Source: Natronohydrobacter sp. (lineage in GTDB: Bacteria > Pseudomonadota > Alphaproteobacteria > Rhodobacterales > Rhodobacteraceae). From it: a stretch of 48,162 nucleotides of DNA. Where the stretch lies: NCBI GenBank assembly GCA_007125005.1, contig SLDY01000049.1, forward strand, positions 1 to 48,162, written 5' to 3'. A program made the position numbers and the translations under genes. Under the pieces are notes generated by a model that ran no database searches, was not told the origin of the DNA, and saw nothing but the letters and a program-made list of their open reading frames with translations. The number at the start of each line of letters is the position of its first letter. The stretch's first letter is position 1. Below are positions 17,400 to 29,866 of the stretch, in pieces.

Positions 17400-19196
17400 T
17401 CAGCGATGCTGCAATACCACAGCGCCGTTTATTTCACCCTCAATCACACTGGATATACCAGAAGCATTCGCCTCATCGGTATCGATATGCATCTCGGTAA
17501 AAGCGTTATCTGCAACGCGTACCAGTACGTTGCTGAATGTCAAACCGCGACCAGTGTCATTTAATGCAACATTCACAGTTTCTCCATCGCGCAACCCGTT
17601 CTGACGCGCATCATCAGAACTCATGTGGATATGGCGCGCAGCGATGATCAGACCATCCGTATCAAAACTTCCCGCAGGACCATTCAGCCGGATCGTCGGC
17701 GTACCATCAAGTGCGCCGCTTTGGCGCACTGGTGCATCAATTCCAAGTGCAAAACTGTCTGTGCGAGATATTTCGATCTGAGTGCGCGAACGTAAAGGCC
17801 CGAGGATGGCGACATGCGCGATATCACCCTTGGGCCCATGTAATGTCACGCGTTCGCGTGCAGCCCAATGGCCCTTCTGGCGCAAAGGTTTGTCTGGGGT
17901 CAGCTCATATCCAGGCCCAAACAATGCATCAACTGCAGCGCGCGAGAGATGAACATGGCGCGCTGATACTGCGATCGGGATGCTCATTTGTTGTTTCGCA
18001 GGGGCACCAAGGGCCGTTGCGACCTCGTGGGCGATCATCAGTTGCTCTGCTGCTTCGGTGACAATAACATTTACGCGGGCTCCATATGCCTGAATCTGAG
18101 TGGCTGATCGACCCTCCAGAGTGACCGCCATATTGCGGTCATGGTCGATCTTTAGCCCGAAGAATTCGAGCCCGTCGCAAATTCGGCGGCGCATTGAGGG
18201 CGAATTCTCTCCGATTCCCCCTGTGAAGATGAGCGCATCCAAACCGCCCATGGCAGCCGCATAGGCACCAATGTATTTCCTTGCACGATAGGCATAAATA
18301 TTTATCGCGAGCTGGGCGTCAGGATCGCCCGCAGCCGCACGGTCTTCCACATCGCGCATGTCAGAGGAACCAGTCAGGCCCTGAAGGCCACTGTCGCAAT
18401 AGAGCGCATCTTCGATCTGGGGAATGCTCAGACCTATCTGACGCGAAAGGTAGCCAAAGAGCCCCGGATCGACATCGCCCGATCGCGTACCCATCACTAG
18501 CCCCTCAAGCGCTGTCATGCCCATGGAGCTATCCATGCTTTCACCCCGTGCAATTGCACAAGCACTCGCACCATTGCCCAGATGTAAACTGATGATCCGC
18601 AAATCGCGCAGTGGCTGCCCTAACTCCTCTGCAGCTCTATGGGCAACGTATTTGTGGGATGTACCATGAAACCCGAACCTGCGCAGTCCAGCGTCACGCC
18701 AGATTTTTGGGACGGCATAGGTCGTAGCCCGTGCCGGGTTTGCAAGATGAAAGCTCGTATCGAATACGGCCCAATGGCTGACATAGGGCCAGACCCGGCG
18801 CGCAACCTCCACTGCTTGCAGATTGGCCGGGTTGTGCATTGGCGCAAGCGCAGTGAGCGAACGGATCTCTTCGATCACCTGATCTGTAAGTTCTGCGGCC
18901 TGTGCGAATTTCGAGCCACCATGAGCAATTCTGTGCCCCACCGCCTCGATCCCGTCCATCCCCGCCTTCTCAAGCGCGAGAGGCACGGCATCTGTAGCCT
19001 CGGCCAGCGAGATATATGGCGCGCGGGTGACATGCCGATCGGGTATCCCGGTTGTGTAGTCACACCCTTCTGGGCCGAATCTGCTGAAATTGCCTTTGAA
19101 AACTTGCCGTGCCTCGGATAGCGCCGCATTCGGCTCGATATCAAAAACTCCAAATTTCAGCGAAGAACTACCTGCATTCAGCACAAGGATGCGCAT
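17400..19196 (-). CDS. Acetate kinase fused to PduL-type phosphotransacylase
   Basis: One 598-residue frame with two enzymes. Residues 1-395 are acetate kinase (NAGSSSLKFG; GHRIAHGG; FGFHGTSHKYV with the active-site H; RSGDVDPG; FTGGIGENS). Residues about 404-598 are a PduL-type phosphate acyltransferase with its histidines in place: H414/H416 in ARHVHLS, H522/H524 in ARHIHMS, and H570 in MHIDTDEANA. Together they would interconvert acetyl-CoA plus Pi and acetate plus ATP via acetyl phosphate. The usual kinase end TNEELMIA is replaced by TEAAEQLMIA. The frame is unbroken across the join. It is divergent from pgm; the shared 200-bp gap has repeated TCTGTCA elements. Confidence 0.88.
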   Translation of the reverse strand: MRILVLNAGSSSLKFGVFDIEPNAALSEARQVFKGNFSRFGPEGCDYTTGIPDRHVTRAPYISLAEATDAVPLALEKAGMDGIEAVGHRIAHGGSKFAQAAELTDQVIEEIRSLTALAPMHNPANLQAVEVARRVWPYVSHWAVFDTSFHLANPARATTYAVPKIWRDAGLRRFGFHGTSHKYVAHRAAEELGQPLRDLRIISLHLGNGASACAIARGESMDSSMGMTALEGLVMGTRSGDVDPGLFGYLSRQIGLSIPQIEDALYCDSGLQGLTGSSDMRDVEDRAAAGDPDAQLAINIYAYRARKYIGAYAAAMGGLDALIFTGGIGENSPSMRRRICDGLEFFGLKIDHDRNMAVTLEGRSATQIQAYGARVNVIVTEAAEQLMIAHEVATALGAPAKQQMSIPIAVSARHVHLSRAAVDALFGPGYELTPDKPLRQKGHWAARERVTLHGPKGDIAHVAILGPLRSRTQIEISRTDSFALGIDAPVRQSGALDGTPTIRLNGPAGSFDTDGLIIAARHIHMSSDDARQNGLRDGETVNVALNDTGRGLTFSNVLVRVADNAFTEMHIDTDEANASGISSVIEGEINGAVVLQHR

Positions 19197-19252
19197 ATTG
19201 TCTCCTGTTTTATCACCGCTCGAATGACAAAACTTGGCGCAAAAGGCTTTGA

Positions 19253-19307
19253 TCTGTCACAAATCTCTGTCACTTTTCTGGCTTTATTACTTCACGGATA
19301 TGACAGA
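19253..19307. repeat. Three copies of TCTGTCA in the ackA-pduL/pgm intergenic
   Basis: TCTGTCAC occurs twice as a direct repeat with a 13-base period (19253-19260 and 19266-19273), and the reverse complement TGACAGA is at 19301-19307. They lie in the 200-bp gap between divergent genes and could be a regulator binding array. The protein is unknown. Confidence 0.35.
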
Positions 19308-19369
19308 AATGCCACCTAACGCAGGTCATATACCGAGCCCACCAAGCAGTGAGATCGAGCGAGGGCTAG

Positions 19370-21025
<1,656 letters not shown>

Positions 21026-21026
21026 G

Positions 21027-21068
21027 CCAATACGCCAAAGCACCTCTTTCAGAGCGTATTGGTTTGTT
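21027..21068 (+). terminator. Terminator hairpin after pgm
   Basis: Stem CCAATACGC (21027-21035)/GCGTATTGG (21054-21062) encloses an inner AAAG/CTTT stem and is followed on the plus strand by TTTGTT. It overlaps the 3' end of the convergent NifU-like gene. Confidence 0.6.
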
Positions 21069-21504
21069 CCATTATCGAGGCGCTTGCTTCTGCTGCCGCT
21101 TCGATCGAAAGCATGATTGAAGCATGGCGATTGCGATATTCGCGCGCAGGCATGAGTACTTCAAATCCCTCGAAGGGTGGCGCCGGAACAGGCCCATCGC
21201 GTGTGAGCATCTCGCGCAATGCATCACGCGCGGCAGAGAGTTCGGCTGCACTACGCCCGATAACCGCCTGCCCGACGATCGCCGCAGCGGCCTGCCCCAG
21301 CGCACAGGCTTTCACGTCCTGACCAAAGCGCACAACACGACCCGCATCCATATCAAGGTCCACTGTAACAGTAGATCCGCACAAAGGAGAACGACGTCGA
21401 ATGCTGGCTTGCGGGTTCTGAAGTCTGTGATGGTGCGGGATATCTGATGCCAGTGCAAGTATTCTGCTCGAGTAGAGTTTAATCAGATCGGCATTTTCAG
21501 GCAT
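21049..21504 (-). CDS. NifU/IscU-like scaffold homologue with missing third cysteine
   Basis: Protein of 151 residues with the N-terminal NifU/IscU fold. Two of the three cluster-binding cysteines are visible, in PLCGSTVTVDLDM and VKACALGQAAAAIV; the third, expected in the RxKC segment near the C-terminus, is replaced where the sequence reads EYRNRHASIML. It may therefore not hold a normal Fe-S cluster. The start ATG at 21504 has AAGGAAAA upstream. It is divergent from hisI, with no isc or suf genes in the window. Role uncertain. Confidence 0.75.
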   Translation of the reverse strand: MPENADLIKLYSSRILALASDIPHHHRLQNPQASIRRRSPLCGSTVTVDLDMDAGRVVRFGQDVKACALGQAAAAIVGQAVIGRSAAELSAARDALREMLTRDGPVPAPPFEGFEVLMPAREYRNRHASIMLSIEAAAEASASIMEQTNTL

Positions 21505-21565
21505 GGCGGCTTTTCCTTGGTCTTTCACCGCGCTAGAAACGCGGAACTTCCAAAGGACATAGCTC

Positions 21566-21940
21566 ATGATATTCGATCCGCAAACCCTCCAATATGATGA
21601 AAAAGGATTGATACCGGCAATCGCGCAAGATCACCTCAGCGGTCAGGTGCTCATGATGGCGTGGATGAATTTTGAGGCCGTGCAGCGAACGCTGCAGACA
21701 GGGCGTGTCACATATTGGTCGCGTTCACGGCAGGCTTTCTGGGTGAAGGGTGAAAGCTCAGGCAATGTGCAACATTTGGTAGAGATGCGGATAGATTGCG
21801 ATCGTGACTGCCTTCTGCTGCGCGTCGATCAAACCGGACCCGCCTGTCATACGATGCGGGAAAGCTGTTTTTTTACATCAGTGCGGGATGGTTCGGAAGT
21901 CGAGATAATGCAGCCAGTTAAAGACCTATCATCCTCTTGA
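21566..21940 (+). CDS. hisI: Phosphoribosyl-AMP cyclohydrolase
   Basis: Third step of histidine synthesis, hydrolysing the purine ring of phosphoribosyl-AMP. It is a stand-alone 124-residue HisI without a fused HisE. Metal-binding elements are visible: MDIDCDRDCLLLRV-type segment (here MRIDCDRDCLLLRVDQ) and GPACHTMRESCFF. AAAGGA precedes the ATG at 21566. No other his genes are adjacent. Its 3' end overlaps the convergent gluQRS stop by 23 bases. Confidence 0.95.
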   Translation: MIFDPQTLQYDEKGLIPAIAQDHLSGQVLMMAWMNFEAVQRTLQTGRVTYWSRSRQAFWVKGESSGNVQHLVEMRIDCDRDCLLLRVDQTGPACHTMRESCFFTSVRDGSEVEIMQPVKDLSSS

Positions 21941-22766
21941 TATCCTGTGGCGTCGCACCTTTTGTCCTGTAATACGAAATTGCCCTTGCGTCATCACGTT
22001 TTGCAAGACGCTTTCCTTCTTGATCACGAATAAGGTCATGATGATAGTAAGTTGTAGGCGGAAGTTGTAGTAAAGCTCGAAGAAGGACATGGATAAAACT
22101 GGCGTCAAACAGATCAGAGCCGCGTGTAACCTCTGTAATTCCTTGTGCTGCATCATCTACAACGACGGATAAGTGATAGCTCGTACCCATATCGCGCCTC
22201 GATAGCGCAACGTCGCCTATCTGCGTGACCATTTGATCCGGCACAATGCTGTGAAGCCCAGGATGCATAGGCCCCAACTCTGAAAAAGTGAGATGCCCCA
22301 CAAGCGAAAGGGCTTTCTGCATGTCCAGGCGTAGCGCAGAATTTGCGGTCACATCTGCCATTGATCTGCCGCGACAGAGCCCTGGATAAACAGGGCCATC
22401 AGGCCCGGAAAGTGTGACCCCCTCTTGCGGGGCTGCCAGTGCTGCACGAATGTCGGCTCGACGACAGTGGCAAGGATAGACCACCCCTAACCCAGCTAAC
22501 TTTTCCAAGGCTTGCCGGTACTCTTTAAGGCGTTCTGACTGCCGTATGACCGGCATCGCCCATGATAGTCCCAGCCAGTACAGATCATCAAAAATCTGTG
22601 CTTCGTACTCCTTACGACTGCGGGTTCTGTCAATATCCTCGATCCGCAACAGAAATCGCCCACCGCCGGCGCGCTCTGCGGCTATGAGTGCCGCGTAAGC
22701 ATGACCAAGATGAAGGGGACCTGTTGGCGAAGGTGCAAACCGCGTGACTTTTTCCTCACGCAGCAT
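21918..22766 (-). CDS. gluQ: Glutamyl-Q tRNA(Asp) synthetase
   Basis: GluRS paralogue lacking the anticodon-binding half, 282 residues. It attaches glutamate to queuosine at position 34 of tRNA-Asp. HIGH reads HLGH in [13 protein letters not shown], the zinc site is CHCRRADI with YPGLCRG, and the KMSKS-like loop is [10 protein letters not shown]. The ATG at 22766 is chosen because GGAGGG lies 6 bases upstream inside trmFO; the frame extends further upstream but that would overlap trmFO more deeply. It is coupled to trmFO by an 11-base overlap. Confidence 0.94.
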   Translation of the reverse strand: MLREEKVTRFAPSPTGPLHLGHAYAALIAAERAGGGRFLLRIEDIDRTRSRKEYEAQIFDDLYWLGLSWAMPVIRQSERLKEYRQALEKLAGLGVVYPCHCRRADIRAALAAPQEGVTLSGPDGPVYPGLCRGRSMADVTANSALRLDMQKALSLVGHLTFSELGPMHPGLHSIVPDQMVTQIGDVALSRRDMGTSYHLSVVVDDAAQGITEVTRGSDLFDASFIHVLLRALLQLPPTTYYHHDLIRDQEGKRLAKRDDARAISYYRTKGATPQDIKRMIGL

Positions 22767-24108
22767 TGCGTCCCTCAGCGCGGAGCCAGTCAGTGTATGC
22801 CGCTTTTGCACGATCTGTATAGGCTTTGTAGCGGTCACGCCGCCCCCGCCGACCACCTTTGGCGTCAATCGGCGGAAACAGCCCGAAATTTACATTCATA
22901 GGCTGGAAGGTCTTAGCCTCTGCCCCTCCAGTAATGTGGTGCACAAGGGCCCCCATTGCAGTATCGCGTGGAGGCGGCGCTACCGATAAGCCCAGAACGG
23001 ACCCAGCAGCCAAGCGACCAGCAAGCAAACCCATCGCAGCGGATTCCACATAACCTTCAACACCTGTAATCTGACCAGCAAATCGAATATGTGGCTTTGA
23101 ACGAAGCCGCAATTGATCATCGAGCAGCGTTGGTGAATTCAGAAATGTATTGCGATGAATGCCGCCAAGCCGCGCAAAAGACGCATCTTCCAGACCTGGA
23201 ATCATTTTAAAAACAGATGCTTGTGAACCATACTTCATCTTCGTCTGAAAGCCGACAATGTTGTAAAGTGTGCCCAAGGCATTATCGCGCCTTAGCTGCA
23301 CGACTGCATAAGGCTTCACATCAGGTGCATGTGGATTGGTCAAGCCTACGGGTTTCATGGGGCCGTGCCTAAGTGTCTCACGCCCACGTTCGGCCATCAC
23401 CTCAATGGGCAGGCAACCGTCAAAATAGCCAGCTGTTTCACCTTCATGAAACTCAGTTTTTTCCGCCGCGAGAAGTGCGTCGATGAATGCTTCATACTCC
23501 GCGCGTGTCATTGGACAATTGAGATATGCTTTTCGCTCTGCTTCTGTCTCGCCCTTGTCGTAGCGTGATTGAAACCACGCCTTGGACATGTCGATCGTGT
23601 CGAAATAGACAATAGGAGCGATGGCATCGAAAAAAGCTAGCGCCTCAGTGCCTGTTTCACGTGCAATCGCTTGCCCTAATGCGTCAGAAGTCAATGGGCC
23701 GGTGGCAATAATCCAATGAACGGATTCAGGCAGCGTCCGGATTTCGTCGCGAGATAGTGTAATATTGGGATGTGCGAGCAAACGTTCTGTTACCGCTCTC
23801 GCAAATTCATCGCGGTCCACTGCAAGCGCCCCACCCGCCGGTAGAGCGTGACGGTCTGCCATCTCCATGATTAGCCCAGAAGCCGCACGCATTTCCCAGT
23901 GCAAAAGCCCGACTGCGTTCTGTTCATCGTCATCTGAACGAAACGAATTGGAGCACACCATCTCTGCCAAATACTCAGTCTGATGTGCGAATGTCTGGGT
24001 TTTGGGGCGCATCTCATGCAACACGACCTGCACCCCCATATTAGCGGCTTGCCAAGCCGCTTCTGATCCGGCCATTCCGCCGCCTATAATATGAACTGGC
24101 TCTGTCAT
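22756..24108 (-). CDS. trmFO: Folate-dependent tRNA m5U54 methyltransferase
   Basis: FAD enzyme using methylenetetrahydrofolate to make ribothymidine at position 54 of the T-loop, 450 residues. The N-terminal FAD loop [39 protein letters not shown] and the C-terminal [20 protein letters not shown] are diagnostic of TrmFO rather than GidA. The start ATG at 24108 follows AAAGGG. It forms a two-gene unit with gluQRS, both acting on tRNA. A terminator directly upstream isolates it from the small gene before it, so its own promoter must lie in 24109-24170. Confidence 0.96.
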   Translation of the reverse strand: MTEPVHIIGGGMAGSEAAWQAANMGVQVVLHEMRPKTQTFAHQTEYLAEMVCSNSFRSDDDEQNAVGLLHWEMRAASGLIMEMADRHALPAGGALAVDRDEFARAVTERLLAHPNITLSRDEIRTLPESVHWIIATGPLTSDALGQAIARETGTEALAFFDAIAPIVYFDTIDMSKAWFQSRYDKGETEAERKAYLNCPMTRAEYEAFIDALLAAEKTEFHEGETAGYFDGCLPIEVMAERGRETLRHGPMKPVGLTNPHAPDVKPYAVVQLRRDNALGTLYNIVGFQTKMKYGSQASVFKMIPGLEDASFARLGGIHRNTFLNSPTLLDDQLRLRSKPHIRFAGQITGVEGYVESAAMGLLAGRLAAGSVLGLSVAPPPRDTAMGALVHHITGGAEAKTFQPMNVNFGLFPPIDAKGGRRGRRDRYKAYTDRAKAAYTDWLRAEGRNAA

Positions 24109-24170
24109 CTGACGCCCTTTCCTTTGGCATTCAGATAACCTCCGTGCGCGCATTAAGCAAACCGGCATAT

Positions 24171-24205
24171 AAAAAAACCGCCGTCAATGCGGAACATGAC
24201 GGCGG
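24171..24205 (-). terminator. Strong Rho-independent terminator of the 32-codon gene
   Basis: Minus-strand stem CCGCCGTCA (24197-24205 read in reverse) with TGACGGCGG and a 10-base loop, followed by seven T residues. It lies 56 bases after the stop of the small membrane-peptide gene and well before trmFO, which shows that the small region is a separate transcript. Confidence 0.9.
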
Positions 24206-24260
24206 CAGGGAAGGTCAGGCCAGGGCGGGTTGCGAGAGCAGAGGTCTGACCTGCAGGCAG

Positions 24261-24359
24261 TCAGGCAAATAGCGGCAGATGAAGCGTTGCGAAAACCACA
24301 ACAGCAAGCGCGCCAGCAGCGGCGAGGTCTTTCCAGAACAGGGTGTTGTGGTCACGCAT
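24261..24359 (-). CDS. 32-residue membrane peptide under a LexA-type box
   Basis: A small gene below usual annotation limits. The product begins MRDHNTLFWKDLAAAG and continues as a single hydrophobic stretch to residue 32, so a short polar N-terminus is followed by one membrane segment. Support for it being real: GGAGG lies 5 bases before the ATG, a strong terminator follows, and the upstream 75 bases hold an exact GAAC-N7-GAAC and a 7/8 second copy. Size, topology and control recall SOS membrane peptides such as Caulobacter SidA (29 residues, blocks division) or E. coli TisB, but I see no sequence similarity to claim. Function is inferred only. Confidence 0.6.
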   Translation of the reverse strand: MRDHNTLFWKDLAAAGALAVVVFATLHLPLFA

Positions 24360-24378
24360 GAGAACCTCCACAGTTTAT

Positions 24379-24431
24379 GTTAGCTTAATGTTCTCATATG
24401 TCACCGCAGAAATCAAGAACATTAATGGAAC
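24379..24431 (-). promoter_or_regulatory. Tandem alphaproteobacterial LexA (SOS) box candidates
   Basis: The plus strand reads GAAC-ATTAATG-GAAC at 24417-24431, an exact match to the GTTC-N7-GTTC LexA site known from alphaproteobacteria. A second site, GTTA-GCTTAAT-GTTC at 24379-24393, matches 7 of 8 and overlaps a candidate promoter (GTGACA at 24399-24404, TAACAT at 24377-24382, 16-base spacer) that reads toward the 32-codon gene. The first box ends just before the recG stop. Confidence 0.6.
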
Positions 24432-24432
24432 A

Positions 24433-26523
24433 TTAGCCAATCGAGAGGTAACGAACTGCCTTGTCCTGCTCCATCAACCAAAGAAGCGTGCGTGCTGCCT
24501 CTCCGCGTGTGCTCCTCAACTCGGGATCAGCCTGTAAAAGTTTTCGAGCATCTCTTTGGGCCACTTCCATCAGAGCAGATTGGCGCTCCAGATCGGCAAC
24601 TCTGAACCGTGGCAAGCCAGATTGCGCAGTTCCGATCAAATCGCCTGCTCCGCGGATTATCATGTCCTCTTCGGCGATCCGAAACCCATCCTCTGTATCG
24701 CGCAGAAGTTTCAAGCGTCGTGCCGCGGTTTCGCCAAGAGGTGCTTCATACATCAGCAAGCATGTAGACGCCGCGGCACCGCGTCCGACGCGACCGCGCA
24801 ACTGGTGAAGCTGTGCAAGACCGAAACTTTCGGCGCGTTCTATCACCATGATCGAAGCGTTGGGTACATTTACGCCCACCTCGATGACGGTCGTTGCAAC
24901 AAGAACCTTGGTTTCGCCTTTCACGAACCTCGCCATGGCGGCATCTTTCTCGCCAGAAGAAAGCTGCCCGTGTACGAGCCCGACCTGATTTTCACCCAAG
25001 GCTGCCCGCAAATGTTTGTAGCGCGCTTCGGCTGCTGTCAAATCGCTAAGCTCGGATTCCTCGACCAAAGGGCAAACCCAATAGGCCTGACGACCTTCTG
25101 ATATTGCCTCACGCAAATGCGCGACGACCTCTGCCATGCGAGATGTCGAGACGAGTGCAGTTTGGACTGGTTGCCGTCCGGGCGGTTTCTCATCAAGCAC
25201 AGAGACTTCCATGTCGCCATATTGGGCAAGGGCAAGAGAGCGTGGGATCGGTGTTGCGGTCATTACCAGAACATCCGCGCCTTCTCCTTTGGCTGAAAGC
25301 GCAGCTCTTTGCGCGACACCAAAACGATGCTGCTCATCTATGACGGCAAGTCGCAGATCAGCGAATTCAACACCCTTCTGAAACACCGCATGTGTGCCTA
25401 CCACTATTTTGCTGTGTCCTGCTGCCAGATCGGCCAGTTTACGTTCTCGCTCGGCACCTTTGTCACGCCCCGTAAGCAAATCGAGCTGAACCCCAGCAGC
25501 CCGGACCAAAGGCAAAAGACTGTCATGATGCTGACGCGCCAGAATCTCGGTTGGAGCCATCATGACACCCTGCCCGCCCGCTTCGACAGCGATCAGAAGT
25601 GCCATCAATGCGACAAGCGTTTTTCCAGCGCCGACATCGCCCTGCAACAGTCGGTTCATGCGCATTGGGCCTGCCATATCGGCTGCAATTTCGGCGATAG
25701 CCCTGCTTTGGGCGTTGGTTGGTGTATAGTTCAGGGCAGCTAGCACTTTGGTCTGTAGTTGACCTGTCTGAACGCTGCTGCGCCCTGACTTGCGTCGCGC
25801 GCGCGAGCGTGCAAGCGCTAGGGTTAATTGATGCGCGAACAGCTCGTCATAAGCAAGCCTCGCTCGCGCCGGAGCATTTGCGCTCAGATCAGCCAAGCTT
25901 CCCGGAGTATGTGCTTTCACAACGGCTTCGCGCCAAGTTGGCCACGCTTCACGCACTTTCAATGCGGGATCTATCCATTCGGGCAGATCGGGCGCCCGCT
26001 CAAGCGCGCCTCTAACGGCCTTTCCCATCAGTTTCGCTGTGATCCCGGCGCATAAGGCATACACAGGCTCAGCCTGCGGCAAATGAACCGCATCCTCGAG
26101 GCGTAGGATATGATCGGGATGAACCATCTGTGCGATGCCATCGAAAAGCTCGACCTTGCCGGAGACGAGACGCCTTTGGCCGGTAGGGAGCGTTTTTTTC
26201 AAGTAATCTCCATGCGCGTGGAAGAAGACAAGTTGCCACTCCATGCGTGCGTCACGCACGATGATTCGGTAAGGTTTGCCACGACTGCGCGGCGGATGAT
26301 GTGGCCCGATCACTACATCGACTGTGGCTGTTGCTGGTAGATCCAAACCAAAAAGAGTATTTCGGCGCACCCGGTCGATAACATTATGCGGCAGGTGAAA
26401 CAGAAGATCACGCGGCTTCTCTATCTGCAAGCCGTTGAAATACGATGTAGTTTTTTTCCCGATACCTTCAATGCTCTCCAAACTCGCAAAAAGCGTAAAC
26501 AGGATTTCTGGCCGCGCGGCCAT
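24433..26523 (-). CDS. recG: ATP-dependent DNA helicase RecG
   Basis: Superfamily 2 helicase that remodels stalled forks and branches, 696 residues. An N-terminal wedge/OB domain (about 60-150) is followed by Walker A in GDVGAGKTLVALMAL, motif II as DEQH (AVIDEQHRFGVAQ), TATPIPRSLALAQYGDM, and the second RecA domain with GRVGRGAAAS and the TRG-like region. It starts one base after the ligA stop (TGA-C-ATG), so the two are coupled. Its stop abuts a LexA-type box that belongs to the downstream small gene. Confidence 0.97.
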   Translation of the reverse strand: MAARPEILFTLFASLESIEGIGKKTTSYFNGLQIEKPRDLLFHLPHNVIDRVRRNTLFGLDLPATATVDVVIGPHHPPRSRGKPYRIIVRDARMEWQLVFFHAHGDYLKKTLPTGQRRLVSGKVELFDGIAQMVHPDHILRLEDAVHLPQAEPVYALCAGITAKLMGKAVRGALERAPDLPEWIDPALKVREAWPTWREAVVKAHTPGSLADLSANAPARARLAYDELFAHQLTLALARSRARRKSGRSSVQTGQLQTKVLAALNYTPTNAQSRAIAEIAADMAGPMRMNRLLQGDVGAGKTLVALMALLIAVEAGGQGVMMAPTEILARQHHDSLLPLVRAAGVQLDLLTGRDKGAERERKLADLAAGHSKIVVGTHAVFQKGVEFADLRLAVIDEQHRFGVAQRAALSAKGEGADVLVMTATPIPRSLALAQYGDMEVSVLDEKPPGRQPVQTALVSTSRMAEVVAHLREAISEGRQAYWVCPLVEESELSDLTAAEARYKHLRAALGENQVGLVHGQLSSGEKDAAMARFVKGETKVLVATTVIEVGVNVPNASIMVIERAESFGLAQLHQLRGRVGRGAAASTCLLMYEAPLGETAARRLKLLRDTEDGFRIAEEDMIIRGAGDLIGTAQSGLPRFRVADLERQSALMEVAQRDARKLLQADPELRSTRGEAARTLLWLMEQDKAVRYLSIG

Positions 26524-26524
26524 G

Positions 26525-28690
<2,166 letters not shown>

Positions 28691-28751
28691 TCAGTGCAAA
28701 GTGATAGGTCTGCTTTTAGTTCGGGTCCAGCCCCTGCATGGCACTTTTCAA

Positions 28752-29468
28752 TCAGGCAGACAGAACGTCACGGGTCAGCTTGCCTGGTTCCACAACTGGG
28801 TCTCGCAACACGTATCCACGGCCCCATACAGTGTCGATATAGCTTTCTCCTCCAGTTGCATCTGCCAATTTTTTCCGAAGCTTGCAGATGAACACATCGA
28901 TGATCTTGAGTTCAGGCTCGTCCATGCCACCGTATAGATGATTGAGGAACATTTCTTTGGTTAGAGTTGTTCCCTTGCGCAAGCTAAGCAATTCGAGCAT
29001 CTGGTATTCCTTTCCAGTCAGATGCACGCCTTGCCCATCAACTTCTACCGTTTTGGCATCGAGATTGACCGCAATCTTGCCAGTACGGATAATTGACTGG
29101 GCGTGACCTTTGCTGCGACGGATAATCGCATGGATTCTCGCTATCAGCTCTTCGCGATGGAACGGTTTGGTCATGTAGTCATCGGCACCGCCACCAAATC
29201 CCCGCAGTTTAGTTTCCGTATCACATGATCCCGTAAGGATAAGTACTGGTGTATCCACTCGCGCAAGGCGAACCTGACGCAGCACATCCAGTCCAGCCAT
29301 GTCCGGAAGTTGCAGGTCCAGAAGGATCAGGTCATAGTCATAAAGCTTGCTGAGTTCGACGGCGTCCTCACCGAGTTCTGTACAATATACATTGAAATTT
29401 GAGTGCGTTAGCATAAGTTCAATGCTTCGCGAGGTTGTAGGATCATCTTCAACAAGCAAGACACGCAT
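28752..29468 (-). CDS. ctrA: Cell-cycle response regulator CtrA
   Basis: OmpR-family master regulator, 238 residues. The receiver domain begins [20 protein letters not shown], the phosphoacceptor is D51 in [10 protein letters not shown], and K in [11 protein letters not shown] is conserved; the winged helix at the C-terminus contains [18 protein letters not shown] at 29468 has AAGGAG upstream. In Rhodobacteraceae CtrA controls motility and gene transfer agents rather than being essential. The C-terminus ends in Ser-Ala, not the Ala-Ala used for ClpXP turnover in Caulobacter. A CtrA-type box lies in its own promoter. Confidence 0.97.
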   Translation of the reverse strand: MRVLLVEDDPTTSRSIELMLTHSNFNVYCTELGEDAVELSKLYDYDLILLDLQLPDMAGLDVLRQVRLARVDTPVLILTGSCDTETKLRGFGGGADDYMTKPFHREELIARIHAIIRRSKGHAQSIIRTGKIAVNLDAKTVEVDGQGVHLTGKEYQMLELLSLRKGTTLTKEMFLNHLYGGMDEPELKIIDVFICKLRKKLADATGGESYIDTVWGRGYVLRDPVVEPGKLTRDVLSA

Positions 29469-29513
29469 CAAGGTTCTCCTTCATTTTGTTAATCCTATCT
29501 TCTCGCGAAAAAG

Positions 29514-29528
29514 TTAACTCTCTGTTAC
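29514..29528. promoter_or_regulatory. CtrA-type box upstream of ctrA
   Basis: TTAA-N7-TTAC at 29514-29528 matches the TTAA-N7-TTAA consensus at 7 of 8, about 45 bp upstream of the ctrA start. It suggests autoregulation. Confidence 0.5.
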
Positions 29529-29553
29529 CGTACTTAACAAGTAACAACTCAAC

Positions 29554-29832
29554 TTAAGGTTGTCTATGCTTTTGTAATGCGGTGACCTTCAAGCCATCAA
29601 CCCCGTGTTTGTTGATTGCGTCTTGCCATAGCTGGAACTCTTCTTCGGATAACGCATAGCGTTCCATCGCGGACTTACGTGAAAGCAAGCCTGTCTCCAC
29701 CGCCTTGATGACAATGGCCTTTCGGCTTGCGACCCAACGTTTGGTCTCCCTTGGTGGAAGGTCTGCGAGGGTCAAAACCGTTCCGTCATCCATGGTCACT
29801 GCACGAGGACCATCTACCCTTTTGATATACAT
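29554..29832 (-). CDS. sciP: CtrA inhibitor SciP (DUF1153)
   Basis: Helix-turn-helix protein of 92 residues. The sequence MYIKRVDGPRAVTMDDGTVLTLADLPP and RWVASRKAIVIKAVETGLLS, followed by YALSEEEFQLWQ, is that of SciP, which binds CtrA at its target promoters and blocks RNA polymerase recruitment. It is read toward ctrA with an 85-bp gap. AAGGAA precedes the ATG at 29832. Its own upstream region holds a CtrA-like site and a GANTC (CcrM) site, matching known cell-cycle feedback. Confidence 0.93.
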   Translation of the reverse strand: MYIKRVDGPRAVTMDDGTVLTLADLPPRETKRWVASRKAIVIKAVETGLLSRKSAMERYALSEEEFQLWQDAINKHGVDGLKVTALQKHRQP

Positions 29833-29866
29833 CTGGTAATTCCTTCTTCACCCATTTCCCACAGAT

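Noticed and set aside
17990-18010. Possible frameshift artefact joining acetate kinase to PduL
   Set aside because: One frame runs through without interruption, and both domains are complete with their motifs, so a real fusion is more likely.
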